Below, piece by piece: positions 44,967-53,774 of a DNA stretch of 64,000 nucleotides (the first letter of the stretch is position 1; each line of letters begins with the position of its first letter). Both the position numbers and the translations under genes were made by a program. Under the pieces are notes generated by a model. It did no database searches. It was not told where the DNA came from and saw only the letters and a program-made list of their open reading frames with translations. The stretch comes from Bacteroidota bacterium (GTDB lineage: Bacteria > Bacteroidota > Bacteroidia > Sphingobacteriales > Sphingobacteriaceae), in NCBI GenBank assembly GCA_026224775.1, contig JAMFRP010000026.1, positions 1 through 64,000 of the forward strand. Direction: 5' to 3'.

Positions 44967-45505
44967 TCAATTATCGTCAGCGAAGGACATCCATTTTGTG
45001 CCGTCAATTTTCTTCAGCAGCCAACGCGCATAGGCATCAGTCCGGTAGACGGTTTGATATATTTTCACACCCCATTCCTCGTCAAGCAATGCCTCAATCG
45101 CAGGTAAGTAAACACGGGGAAATCCAAGACCAAGATGTATCGCCTTCAAACACAAGTTGATTGGTAAATAAATCGTTTCGGCCTGGTTTAAGAAAACTAA
45201 ACGTTGTTCATCTTCTTTTTCCCAAAAATGCGATTTATGAAGGGTGACAGCTGGATATATTCTTCGTATGTTATCATCAAAATTTTGTTCAACTGACAAA
45301 TGGTTATTCCAATAAATCCAAGAGTGCTCTACCGGACTTTGCACATATTTGACTGGCTGAAGCACCCATTTGCTATTGGCAAAATGCTCCTTATCGTTAC
45401 TTCTAATAGTTCTGTATCGAATTCTAAACAGACTCCGCGCTGTTTCTCTGCATAATGGGCAAGACTTTCATATTTTTAACAACAGTTGCGCCGCGGCAGA
45501 ATGCC
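44967..45505 (-). pseudogene. decayed DUF2971 gene
   Basis: The last 132 codons (44967-45365) are open and encode the C-terminal DUF2971 part (FWEKEDEQRLVFLNQ, CLKAIHLGLGF). Just upstream, in another frame, are the central hallmarks HYAEKQRGVCLEFD preceded by a TAA at 45476-45478 and NCC, matching CCFSES…WAHYSNCHRGVCIEFD of the intact gene at 29864. A deletion, a stop and a frameshift therefore separate the pieces, and the N-terminal third is missing. The remnant abuts the ORF6N gene. Confidence 0.75.
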
Positions 45506-45507
45506 TT

Positions 45508-45867
45508 TTATCCGGATCTCATTAAATCAAAAAACTGATTAATGAGGTCGATGCTGATTTTAACAGCGACATCGCTTTTTAGGATTCCCGATGCCATCAA
45601 TAAACCAGCTTCCGTCAATACTAACGGGATGTCACCATCGCCGATCCTCTGTTGAAAATCAAATTGTAGCTGCAATTTTTTCCATTCCTCTGGTGTTGGC
45701 ACAAACATAAAGTCAGGTGGAAATCTTTGCTTGTTTTTATTTATCCGCTGCTTTAAGGTTTTCAGGCTGACCTGAAAAAGGGCCGCAACGTCTTTATCGA
45801 TCATTACTTTTTGCCCCCGAAGCCAATAAACCTGGTTGATTGGCTGTTGATTTTCTTCATTTGTCAT
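45508..45867 (-). CDS. ORF6N-domain protein
   Basis: This 119-aa protein matches the ORF6N DNA-binding domain: VYWLRGQKVMIDKDVAALFQ followed by RFPPDFMFVPTPEEW and a LTEAGLLMASGIL segment. ORF6N proteins come from phages and mobile elements and are related to KilA-N/Bro-type modules. Its start overlaps the DUF1016 stop by 4 nt (ATGA). It may be the short, domain-only form. Confidence 0.88.
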   Translation of the reverse strand: MTNEENQQPINQVYWLRGQKVMIDKDVAALFQVSLKTLKQRINKNKQRFPPDFMFVPTPEEWKKLQLQFDFQQRIGDGDIPLVLTEAGLLMASGILKSDVAVKISIDLINQFFDLMRSG

Positions 45868-46916
45868 TCCAACTGTTTTCTTAATTCCTCTTTACTTGGC
45901 AGGTGTAGTCTGTATTCCTTACTGAATATTTGTTCATTGTCTAATGGTAACGTAAACTCAACCACTGCTTTGTTATCCTCTTTGCAAAGAACAATACCCA
46001 AAGTCGGCCTTTCACCGGTTTGCTTTATTTTTCGGTCATAGTAGTTAACATACATTTGCATTTGTCCGATATCCTGATGGGTTAACTTTCCGATCTTCAG
46101 ATCGATCAGCACAAAGCAGTTCAGCAAACGGTTATAAAAAACGAGGTCAACCCAATAATGATCACCGTCCAAACTTATCCTGCGTTGCCTGCCTTCAAAC
46201 AAAAATCCTTTGCCTAACTCCAGCATAAAATGTTCGAGTTTGTTGATGATCGCTGTTTCCAGGTCATTTTCAGAATAACTGGCATCCTCCTTTAGCCCAA
46301 GAAATTCAAGAACGACCGGGTTCTTTAAAGCTTGAATTGGCTTTTCATTAACCTGGTCATTTCCTGCTGATGCGCTGACCGCTTTTTTATGGGTACTTAA
46401 CGCCAATCGTTCATAAAGGGAGGAATCATATTGACGCTGTAGTTCTCTCAGGGACCAGTTCCCTGTTGCTGCCTCAGATTCATAGTATTCCCGTTCCTCG
46501 GTGTCCTGAATTTTCATAAAAAGAACGTAATGCGACCAGCTTACCCTGAAATGATCTGCAAAAACCCCCAACAAGTTTTTTGCAGCGACTTTCCCGGCAG
46601 CGTCATCAAATTTCGCAGACGCTGTCTGCGAAATCCGCTCACGATATAACAGGTAGAATTTTTTAAAGTGATCAAGGTTTCGATGCGAAAATCCCCGGCC
46701 ATATTCTGCCGATAAGGCCGAGCTTAGATCCTTCAGGATGGATTCCGCATAACCTGCCCGCTTAGTTCCTTTTTGTTCTTCCTCGACGATCATTTTACCG
46801 ATAGAGAAGTTAGTATAGATCATAACCGTATTTACATTCCGAACTATATGTTTGCGTGAATCTTCAATCAGTTCACGGACTGATTGAAAAAGTGTTATGG
46901 TTTTTTCCGGTTTCAT
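45864..46916 (-). CDS. DUF1016 (YhcG-like) PD-(D/E)XK nuclease
   Basis: In this 350-aa protein the N-terminal DUF1016_N has SVRELIEDSRKHIVRNVNTVMIYTNFSIG and YGRGFSHRNLDHFKKFY. The C-terminal nuclease has LELGKGFLFEGRQRRI, WVDLVFYNRLLNCFVLIDLKIGKLTHQDIGQM, giving the E…D…DxK…Q catalytic set. It starts in a TAATG overlap with the recombinase gene and overlaps the ORF6N gene by 4 nt. YhcG-type proteins are found with mobile elements and defence genes; exact function unknown. Confidence 0.93.
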   Translation of the reverse strand: MKPEKTITLFQSVRELIEDSRKHIVRNVNTVMIYTNFSIGKMIVEEEQKGTKRAGYAESILKDLSSALSAEYGRGFSHRNLDHFKKFYLLYRERISQTASAKFDDAAGKVAAKNLLGVFADHFRVSWSHYVLFMKIQDTEEREYYESEAATGNWSLRELQRQYDSSLYERLALSTHKKAVSASAGNDQVNEKPIQALKNPVVLEFLGLKEDASYSENDLETAIINKLEHFMLELGKGFLFEGRQRRISLDGDHYWVDLVFYNRLLNCFVLIDLKIGKLTHQDIGQMQMYVNYYDRKIKQTGERPTLGIVLCKEDNKAVVEFTLPLDNEQIFSKEYRLHLPSKEELRKQLE

Positions 46917-48205
46917 TAGCTTAATCTTTTAAGTTGAGTATTTGATTTGTCTTTACGAACTGCCTTTCTTTTAGGGATGCCCGGCTCCAGCTTATCCCTC
47001 AACACATACATATCGTCACTGATCTTTTTGAGCAATACCCGGGCGTAAATTTGCGTGGTGGCGATTTTCGTATGGCCCATCATTTTACTCACTGTTTCAA
47101 TGGGAACATTATTAGAAAGTGTGATTGTGGTGGCAAACGTGTGGCGGGCCACGCCGAAGGTTAGTACTTTTTTGATCTGGTTGATGACACCGATCTCCTT
47201 CAGATAACTGTTTACCCGCTGATTAGAATAATTGGGAAACAGCGTACCGGTGATCGCAGCACGGTTATCATGACGGTAACGCTCCAATATTTTCAATGCA
47301 ACCGGCAATAGGGGGATATTCGTCGGCTCATTACTTTTTTGACGAAAGAGCTTGATCCATTGATTGCTATCTTCACCGGCGGTGATATTGCTTTCCTTTA
47401 AATTCATCAAATCGATAAAGGAAAGACCGGTATAACAGCTGAATACAAACAGGTCGCGTACCACGTTCAGCCGCTCCGCCGAAAACGCTTTGTTTTGAAT
47501 AGTGTCCAGTTCTGTCTGGTTGAGAAAAGCAGTCTCTACTTTTTTATAACGGAACTTGTAATTCTTAAAAGGGTCTTTAGATATCCAGGTAAGCTTTAAT
47601 GCCAGCGTGGTCATTTTGCGCAGGCGGATCAGGTGTTTCATAACCCCGTTATTATTCAGCGGCTTTTGATGATCCTTTGGCTTATGGTTACGGAGAAAGG
47701 TTTCAAAGTCAATAATAAACTTGTAGTCGATATCATTGATACGGACATCGGTCGTGTTACGCTTTTCCTTCAGGAATTTTTCCAGGTAGCGGCGGGTCAC
47801 CGCATAATGTTTGAGTGTACTCCAGGTCAAAGAGGCTGAGGCGACCTCATGATGATAATCCATGAGTTTGCTCAGCGAGCAGGTTTCCTCTGTTTCCTCG
47901 CCGAGGAACATGGCTTTTAGTAATAACGGGGTGACCTCTTTGCCGGCAATCTGCAATTGCTGATAATAAGTGGTGATCGTAAACTTAACCTTTTCCAGGT
48001 AAGCGTTTGTTTCTTTTGCTTCCGGGACCTTCACTTTCAGGCTGCCACGGCCTTTGTCCCAGTTCTCCACCTTGACATAGTGCTTTAAGGCAAAAAGCGT
48101 TTTTTCCTTGTTGATCGTAATGGCTGCATAGACATTGGTAGTACCGTCCTTAGCCCTGTCCTTTTTAATGGTGAAATGCACACCAAATGACTGCGATGTT
48201 CTCAT
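46916..48205 (-). CDS. tyrosine recombinase (Bacteroidota integrase)
   Basis: In this 429-aa integrase, an arm-binding domain (residues 1-90) is followed by a SAM-like core-binding domain (about 105-205) and the catalytic domain (about 225-410). The catalytic Tyr is in TTQIYARVL, with the box II Arg in GVARHTFATT and MMGHTKIA as the H3/H-x-x box. As in IntDOT-like enzymes, the first catalytic Arg is replaced (YTGLSFIDL has Ser), and Gly stands where HxxR has its His. It lies 314 nt from the 3' end of tRNA-Met, the usual attachment site type, and is translationally coupled to the DUF1016 gene. Confidence 0.92.
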   Translation of the reverse strand: MRTSQSFGVHFTIKKDRAKDGTTNVYAAITINKEKTLFALKHYVKVENWDKGRGSLKVKVPEAKETNAYLEKVKFTITTYYQQLQIAGKEVTPLLLKAMFLGEETEETCSLSKLMDYHHEVASASLTWSTLKHYAVTRRYLEKFLKEKRNTTDVRINDIDYKFIIDFETFLRNHKPKDHQKPLNNNGVMKHLIRLRKMTTLALKLTWISKDPFKNYKFRYKKVETAFLNQTELDTIQNKAFSAERLNVVRDLFVFSCYTGLSFIDLMNLKESNITAGEDSNQWIKLFRQKSNEPTNIPLLPVALKILERYRHDNRAAITGTLFPNYSNQRVNSYLKEIGVINQIKKVLTFGVARHTFATTITLSNNVPIETVSKMMGHTKIATTQIYARVLLKKISDDMYVLRDKLEPGIPKRKAVRKDKSNTQLKRLS

Positions 48206-48262
48206 CTTTTAACAGATTTTATTGAATAAATGATTAATTACACCCGAAATCGTCATTTTTCA

Positions 48263-48408
48263 GGTCGCTCAATGGTCGCCGGATAAATTTATTTTTACAG
48301 TCTTTCTGAGTGCTTTTTAGTCTTTTTTGATAGACTTAATTAACTGTAATACAATTCATTAGCGCTTTTGAGCGACCAAAAATAAAAACTTATTTCTGGT
48401 CGCCGGAT
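48263..48408. repeat. GGTCGC repeats between integrase and tRNA
   Basis: TGGTCGCCGGAT occurs twice as a direct repeat (48273-48284 and 48397-48408), and GGTCGCTCAA (48263-48272) has an inverted partner TTGAGCGACC (48368-48377). Clustering just upstream of the integrase suggests arm or core sites for the recombinase. Confidence 0.5.
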
Positions 48409-48460
48409 TGGTGTTCCAAAGTGTGCATTCGTAAGGACTGAAAAGGATTGGAATAAAATA

Positions 48461-48495
48461 AAAAACCCTCTAAATCAATGACTTAGAGGGTTTTT
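48461..48495. terminator. 13-bp perfect stem terminator after tRNA-Met
   Basis: AAAAACCCTCTAA (48461-48473) and TTAGAGGGTTTTT (48483-48495) pair perfectly with a 9-nt loop, with A and T tracts for both directions. It lies 24 nt after the tRNA 3' end on the minus strand. Confidence 0.8.
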
Positions 48496-48518
48496 AAACA
48501 GTTAAAAACTGCATTTTG

Positions 48519-48592
48519 TGCGCCCACCTGGGCTCGAACCAGGGACCAAAAGATTATGAGTCTTCTACTCTAACCAACTGAGCTATAGGCGC
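48519..48592 (-). tRNA. tRNA-Met (CAT anticodon)
   Basis: The minus strand folds as a 74-nt cloverleaf. The acceptor GCGCCTA pairs with TGGGCGC (one G-T pair), followed by discriminator A. D-arm GCTCAGTTGGTTAGAG, anticodon loop CTCATAA with anticodon CAT, and T-arm CCTGGTTCGAGCCCAGG are also present. CCA is not encoded. CAT can also be the tRNA-Ile that is modified to lysidine; elongator Met is the default reading. The 3' end faces the integrase, as expected for an attachment site. Confidence 0.92.
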
Positions 48593-48658
48593 TGAAAATA
48601 TTTGTTTATTTTCGAGGCGCAATATTACATATTTGCGCTTAAATTACCAACAGTTATT

Positions 48659-49291
48659 ATGCAAAATATTAAAAATATAATCTTCGACTACGGCAACGTC
48701 ATCTTCAATATTGATTTTACACAAGTGCAGCAAGCATGGAAAAACCTGGGAATCAACAATGCAGATGAATTTTACGGGCACCGCCAACAAGATCCTGTAT
48801 TCAATTTATTGGAGCGTGGCGAGATAAGTAATCCCGCATTTCGCGACCGTATTCGCAAGCTTGCTCAAAAGCCTGATCTTACCGACGAACAAATTGACGA
48901 TGCCTGGAACGCGATTTTTGTTGGGATACCAGCCGGAAATCATGAATTGTTGTTAAAGTTGAAGACCAAATACCGCACATTCCTGCTAAGCAATATCAAT
49001 GCTATTCATTATGATTATGTGCATGAATACTTAAAAAGTGAATTCGGCATACCTAACAATGATCAATTTTTCGAGAAGACTTACTACTCTCACCTTACCG
49101 GCAAACGCAAGCCAGAGGCCGCTATATTTGAGCAGGTATTAAACGAGAATAGCCTCAATCCATCCGAAACCTTATTTATCGACGATAGTCCACAGCATCT
49201 TGAAACCGCAAAACAATTAGGACTCCAAACCTTCTTAATGACCAAGCCTGATACTATCCAAAAATTCTTCATCCGGGAAAATCTGGTGTAA
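48659..49291 (+). CDS. HAD-family phosphatase
   Basis: This 210-aa HAD hydrolase has motif I FDYGNVIFNIDF (the second Asp replaced by Gly-Asn, a common variant of the GNV group), motif II LLSNIN, Lys in GKRKPEAAIFEQ, and motif IV LFIDDSPQHLETA. A four-helix C1 cap lies between motifs I and II. It is likely a small phosphoester hydrolase (sugar phosphate or nucleotide). An upstream in-frame ATG at 48602 adds 19 residues; the ATG at 48659 gives the typical start. Confidence 0.92.
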   Translation: MQNIKNIIFDYGNVIFNIDFTQVQQAWKNLGINNADEFYGHRQQDPVFNLLERGEISNPAFRDRIRKLAQKPDLTDEQIDDAWNAIFVGIPAGNHELLLKLKTKYRTFLLSNINAIHYDYVHEYLKSEFGIPNNDQFFEKTYYSHLTGKRKPEAAIFEQVLNENSLNPSETLFIDDSPQHLETAKQLGLQTFLMTKPDTIQKFFIRENLV

Positions 49292-49294
49292 ACT

Positions 49295-49456
49295 GTACCA
49301 CGGAACAAGTGAAACACTTGGTACAATTGATACACTTTTAGTGCGTTTTTCGGCCTTAAAAGCACTAAAAAGGTCGTTTTTAGATAACTTTTTGGCGCAA
49401 AAAAAGCGGTAAATAGCCCCTTTTAGGGTGATAATTGACTGATTATCGCCCTAAAA
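49295..49456. repeat. three tandem hairpins after HAD gene
   Basis: CAAGTG/CACTTG (49306-49311 and 49315-49320, with outer GTACC/GGTAC), TTTTAGTGC/GCACTAAAA (49336-49344 and 49362-49370) and TTTTAGGGTGATAA/TTATCGCCCTAAAA (49421-49434 and 49443-49456, one mismatch) follow each other. The last is a strong 14-bp stem and may terminate the HAD transcript; three in a row is unusual. Confidence 0.6.
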
Positions 49457-49636
49457 AGCAACTTTTTTCATCAAAAAAACACAAAAAATACCCCTTTTGA
49501 AGCTATTTAAATCAATTATTTGTCGATAAAATACGATGTATTTTTTGATGAATTTTTGCTCCTGCCAATTGCTTCTACTTTTTAATCATCGGTCATTAAA
49601 AAGCAATAATCCATTTTATTGTTTTAAACGTATGTT

Positions 49637-49661
49637 TTAATCAATCGTTTGATTAATTTTG
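49637..49661 (+). promoter_or_regulatory. palindromic operator and promoter of the second MFS pump
   Basis: TTAATCAA (49637-49644), TCGT, TTGATTAA (49649-49656) is a perfect 8-4-8 palindrome. TAATTTTG (49654-49661; fits TAnnTTTG) overlaps its right arm. A repressor here would block the promoter; the TetR regulator at 51421 is the candidate. Confidence 0.6.
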
Positions 49662-49696
49662 TATCGTCAAATACGGAATTAATCAACAATTGTTAT

Positions 49697-51244
49697 ATGG
49701 CCGAAGCAGGATTAAAAAAATGGATCATAACCATTACAGTAATTACAGCATCGTTGCTGGAGTTAATAGATACAACCATCGTAAACGTATCAATCCCTCA
49801 AATTCAGGGTAACTTGGGTGCTACCTTAACTGATGCCGCCTGGGTAGTTACCGGTTATAGTGTGGCAAACGTTATTATATTGCCCATGTCGGGCTGGTTA
49901 GGCAGCTTCTTTGGGCGGAAGAATTATTTTTTAACCTCTATAATTCTATTTACTGTCGCTTCTTTTTTATGCGGCAATGCTCATAGTCTTAATGAGCTGA
50001 TCGGCTTTAGGGTACTACAGGGTATTGCAGGCGGTGGTCTCATCTCAACAGCACAGGCTATTTTACTAGAAACCTGGCCGCCTGAACAGGTAGGTACAGC
50101 GACAGCTTTATTTGGCCTGGGCGCTATTGTTGGTCCTACCATCGGCCCAACAATTGGCGGTTATATTACAGATCATGCTGCCTGGCGCTGGATATTTTAT
50201 GTGAATATTCCCGTAGGTTGCCTTGCCGCCACCTGTACCTATTTGTTTGTAAGGGCTACGCCAAGTGACGGTCGGGGCAAACCTATCGACTGGTGGGGAA
50301 TTGCTTTATTGGCAGTATCGGTAGGCAGTTTGCAAACTATATTAGAAAAAGGCGAGGATGACGATTGGTTTTCGGCTACCTACATTATAGTGTTAACCTG
50401 CACTGCTGTAATTGGGCTATTGCTTTTTATATGGCGCGAGTTAAGTACCGAATACCCGATAGTTAACTTTAAGATCATGCGGCACCGGAGTTTCTCTGCG
50501 GGCATGTTTACCTCGTTTGTGTTAGGTGTTGGTTTATATGGGTCAACATTTGTATTCCCTGTATTTTGTCAAAGTCTGTTAGGGTTTTCGGCGCAGCAAA
50601 CAGGGGAAATTTTATTTCCGGGTGGATTATTTACCGTAATTATGATGCCTTTTGTTGGCATTATGCTTAACAAAGGAGTACCCGCACAGTTTATGGCTAC
50701 CGTAGGTATGGTTTTGTTCTATGTTTTTTCATCTATGTTAAGTCACTCCACCTTGTCAACCGGCACAAGTGATTTCTTTTGGCCTTTGGCGATACGGGGT
50801 ATGGGCTTAGCGCTGCTTTTTGTGCCTTTAACAACTTTGGCTATCGGCGGCTTAAAAGGGGCGGAGGTTGGTCAGGGTACCGGCTTAAATAACATGATGC
50901 GCCAGTTAGGCGGTTCATTTGGTATTGCAGGTTTAACCACCATGATCCATGTTCGCCAGGCAATGCACCGCAATAACCTTTTAGATAATATCAACCCTTA
51001 TAACTCCTATTTTACAGAACGGTTTAACCAATACATCCAGCTATTCGTGTCAAAAGGAAAGTCAATATCCGATGCTACAAGCATGGCTTACGGCGCTATT
51101 GATGGTATGGTTAACAGGCAGAGTTTACTATTAACTTATGATGATGCTTATTGGATTGTTGGTTTGGTGATGCTTTGCGCTATACCAATAGTATACCTGG
51201 CACCATTCAGAAAAGGCCAGAAAGCAGTATCCGATTCGCATTAA
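49697..51244 (+). CDS. DHA2-type MFS drug efflux transporter
   Basis: This 515-aa, 14-TM inner-membrane antiporter of the EmrB/QacA class starts LKKWIITITVITASLLELID, with motif D1-like TTIVNVSIPQIQGNLG, motif A GWLGSFFGRKNYF and motif C GPTIGPTIGGYITD. It is paralogous to the truncated pump at the left edge. The ATG at 49697 lies 35 nt after the TAATTTTG element; the longer frame from 49649 would begin inside the operator and is rejected. The downstream TetR gene probably controls it. Substrate unknown. Confidence 0.94.
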   Translation: MAEAGLKKWIITITVITASLLELIDTTIVNVSIPQIQGNLGATLTDAAWVVTGYSVANVIILPMSGWLGSFFGRKNYFLTSIILFTVASFLCGNAHSLNELIGFRVLQGIAGGGLISTAQAILLETWPPEQVGTATALFGLGAIVGPTIGPTIGGYITDHAAWRWIFYVNIPVGCLAATCTYLFVRATPSDGRGKPIDWWGIALLAVSVGSLQTILEKGEDDDWFSATYIIVLTCTAVIGLLLFIWRELSTEYPIVNFKIMRHRSFSAGMFTSFVLGVGLYGSTFVFPVFCQSLLGFSAQQTGEILFPGGLFTVIMMPFVGIMLNKGVPAQFMATVGMVLFYVFSSMLSHSTLSTGTSDFFWPLAIRGMGLALLFVPLTTLAIGGLKGAEVGQGTGLNNMMRQLGGSFGIAGLTTMIHVRQAMHRNNLLDNINPYNSYFTERFNQYIQLFVSKGKSISDATSMAYGAIDGMVNRQSLLLTYDDAYWIVGLVMLCAIPIVYLAPFRKGQKAVSDSH

Positions 51245-51245
51245 T

Positions 51246-51343
51246 TAGCCCCCTCTAAATCTCCCCCGGTAGGGGAGACTTTATAAATCATTCTTTTTAA
51301 AGTTCTTAAAGCCCTCCCTTCCGGGGAGGGGTGGGTGGGGCTA
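51246..51343. repeat. REP-like palindromic element
   Basis: About 98 bp with outer arms TAGCCCC (51246-51252) and GGGGCTA (51337-51343), and two inner hairpins, CTCCCC/GGGGAG near 51261-51277 and CCCTCCC/GGGAGGG near 51312-51330. This C/T-rich then G-rich design recurs in Sphingobacteriaceae genomes. It lies directly after the MFS stop. Confidence 0.7.
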
Positions 51344-51395
51344 TAAATAGGGAAAGGAGGAGGATAGGGTCAAAAAATACAATAATGTGTTTGCC

Positions 51396-51422
51396 ATTAG
51401 TTAAATTTGAAAGCTAACTAAT
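51396..51422 (+). promoter_or_regulatory. promoter and inverted repeat of the TetR gene
   Basis: TAAATTTG (51402-51409) fits TAnnTTTG and lies inside the inverted repeat ATTAGTT (51396-51402) / AACTAAT (51416-51422). The repeat reaches into the first codons of the gene, suggesting autoregulation. Confidence 0.5.
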
Positions 51423-52038
51423 GATAATGACACTAATAACCGAAGCATCAACAGAGGAAAAAATATTGGACGCGGCCAGGAGGATATTTACAAATAAAGG
51501 TTTTTTGGCTACTACCATACGAGATATTGCTACCGAAGCGGATATTAATGTGGCGTCGATAAATTATTACTTCCGTAGTAAAGAAAAATTGTTCGCCTAT
51601 ATTATGGATGAAACCATAGGAAAGTTATTTGATAAGATAGAACCTGTTTTTAATAATGAGGATACCACTGTTTTTGAGAAGGTAGAAATTTGTGTTGGCT
51701 ATTACATCGACCAGGTACTGGAAAATCCCGATTTTCCATTTTTTATGGTGAATGAGGTGATGGCAGGTAACACCACGTTGCCAATGATCAGTAAAATAAG
51801 AACATTAGCCGATTCATACTTTGCTAAACAGCTTTATGCCTTACAGGCTGATGGTACAATCAATTTTCATCCTGTTAATTTGTTATGGAATATATCAGGT
51901 ATGATCGTTTTCCCGTTTTTAACCCGTCCGCAGCAATTAAAAGCAGGCAATTTTAATGCAGCTGAATTTGATAAATTAATGCAGGAACGTAAAAAGCTTA
52001 TCCCGATTTGGATCAAACAAATTATTAATGGTCAATAA
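51421..52038 (+). CDS. TetR/AcrR-family transcriptional regulator
   Basis: In this 205-aa regulator, the HTH region EEKILDAARRIFTNKGF, TTIRDIATEADINVASINYYF is a textbook TetR domain. The C-terminal helical part is unassigned. ATG 51421 or 51427 could start; the promoter element ends 11 nt before the first. It follows the efflux pump and most likely represses it, as in AcrR-like circuits, and possibly itself. The next gene begins 3 nt after its stop, so it is transcribed with the beta-helix glycosidase-like gene. Confidence 0.92.
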   Translation: MIMTLITEASTEEKILDAARRIFTNKGFLATTIRDIATEADINVASINYYFRSKEKLFAYIMDETIGKLFDKIEPVFNNEDTTVFEKVEICVGYYIDQVLENPDFPFFMVNEVMAGNTTLPMISKIRTLADSYFAKQLYALQADGTINFHPVNLLWNISGMIVFPFLTRPQQLKAGNFNAAEFDKLMQERKKLIPIWIKQIINGQ

Positions 52039-52040
52039 AT

Positions 52041-53765
52041 ATGAATATTAAACGTGTATTCATATTTGTTGTTCTTCTCGCCATTGGCTCTATCGGCTTT
52101 GCCCAACAAAAATATGGTGCTACTATGCCGTGGACGGCCTATAAGGCTGAACATATGCATACCACCGGAACGGTATTGGGGCCTGCATATGATCCTTACA
52201 AAGTCGAAACTGAATCATCGGGTCAGCAATGCGTAACGCTTGGTTCAAAAGGCCAGTATGTTGAATTTGCCGCGAAAGCAAAAGCCAACAGTTTAATTAT
52301 AAGATACAGTTTGCCCGATAGTAAGGATGGCGATGGCACTAATTCCACATTTGGTATCTATATAAACGGAAAGTTTATCAAACACTATAAAGTCACATCA
52401 CATTATGCCTGGCTTTACGGGAAATATCCATTTACTAATAACCCCAATGCAGGCGTACCACGCCATTTTTATGATGAGCTAAGAATAAAGGGAACCAAAA
52501 TAGCCAAAGGCGATATAGTGCGTATTAAACGTGATGACCAAATAGGCGACGATGCAAATTATACCATTATTGATTTGGTAGATCTGGAAAATATCGCGCC
52601 GCCATTACAACAGCCCGCTAACTCATTATCTATCGCTGATAAAAGCTTCACTGGGAATGATTTTAACGGCGACTATACCGTAGCCTTCAAAAGCTGCATA
52701 GCCCAAGCGATAGAAACAGGGAAAACTGTTTGGATCCCGGCTGGAGGATTTAAAATTACCGGGGATATAGTTCTGCCATCAAACATAACCATTCAGGGTG
52801 CAGGTATGTGGTATTCGGAATTGGTTGGTGATTCAGCCTTGTATCATGATCCGAATAGGAGGGTTCGGGTAAAAGGTAGTGGTGGTAATATCCACATATC
52901 AGATTTTGCTATAATTGGAAAACTAACTTACCGTAACGACCGTGAAAGTAGCGACGGCATTGTTGGTTCATATGGCGAAAACTCAACCATTTCAAACATT
53001 TGGATAGAGCATACTAAAGTTGGGATGTGGATCGAGAATTCTAAAAATCTTAAAGTTACCGGCTGCCGAATGCGAAATACGATGGCCGATGGTATCAACT
53101 TTTGTGTGGGGATGGCGCAATCTACCATACAAAATTGTTCAGCAAGAGGAACAGGTGATGATTGCTTCGCGATATGGCCCACTATTTTTATGAAACAAGT
53201 ATTCGCACCGGGGCATAATTTGATAGTGAATTGTACAGGTCAGCTACCTTACCTTGCAAATGGCGGGGCGATATATGGAGGCGATAGCAACGCGATAAAA
53301 AACTGTTTATTTACTGATATTTCACAGGGTTCGGCTATTTTGATCAGCACAACCTTCCCAACCGAAAGCAGGGATAAAAGCATCAATAACAACTTTAGCG
53401 GCACAACAATAATTGAAAATTGTGACATAAAAACAAGTGGAGGCTTTGATCATGAATGGGACTGGCGTGCTGCTGTAGAGATTTGTTTGGATAAACGCGG
53501 CATTACCGGCCTCGAAATAAAAAACCTGAATATTCAGAATAGCTTATCAAATGGCTTAAGCGTGATTGCTAAAAATGCTGATGGAAAAATTGGTGTGTTA
53601 GCTAATGCCACACTGCAAAACGTAAGTATTTCCAATTACGGCATCGGCGTAAAAGGCAAGCACGGCTTATTTATTTCGAACGGAGCTCACGGCAGTTTAA
53701 CCATCATCAAATCAAACCTAGCTGATGTGAAAAATGAATCAGCTGATTTCAACCTAATACAATAA
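52041..53765 (+). CDS. secreted beta-helix glycosidase-like protein
   Basis: This 574-aa protein has a signal peptide (FIFVVLLAIGSIGFAQ, cut before QKYGA). Residues about 30-190 look like a carbohydrate-binding jelly roll (YKAEHMHTTGTVLGPAYDPY, CVTLGSKGQYVEFAA). The rest is a right-handed parallel beta-helix with rungs such as NITIQGAGMWYSELVG and NLKVTGCRMRNTMADGINF, and a candidate catalytic loop ARGTGDDCFAIWP. The CBM plus helix layout resembles GH87 mycodextranase/alpha-1,3-glucanase-like enzymes; substrate is inference. It is 3 nt after the TetR stop. The two probably moved as one transcription unit. Confidence 0.8.
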   Translation: MNIKRVFIFVVLLAIGSIGFAQQKYGATMPWTAYKAEHMHTTGTVLGPAYDPYKVETESSGQQCVTLGSKGQYVEFAAKAKANSLIIRYSLPDSKDGDGTNSTFGIYINGKFIKHYKVTSHYAWLYGKYPFTNNPNAGVPRHFYDELRIKGTKIAKGDIVRIKRDDQIGDDANYTIIDLVDLENIAPPLQQPANSLSIADKSFTGNDFNGDYTVAFKSCIAQAIETGKTVWIPAGGFKITGDIVLPSNITIQGAGMWYSELVGDSALYHDPNRRVRVKGSGGNIHISDFAIIGKLTYRNDRESSDGIVGSYGENSTISNIWIEHTKVGMWIENSKNLKVTGCRMRNTMADGINFCVGMAQSTIQNCSARGTGDDCFAIWPTIFMKQVFAPGHNLIVNCTGQLPYLANGGAIYGGDSNAIKNCLFTDISQGSAILISTTFPTESRDKSINNNFSGTTIIENCDIKTSGGFDHEWDWRAAVEICLDKRGITGLEIKNLNIQNSLSNGLSVIAKNADGKIGVLANATLQNVSISNYGIGVKGKHGLFISNGAHGSLTIIKSNLADVKNESADFNLIQ

Positions 53766-53774
53766 ACTCAATAG

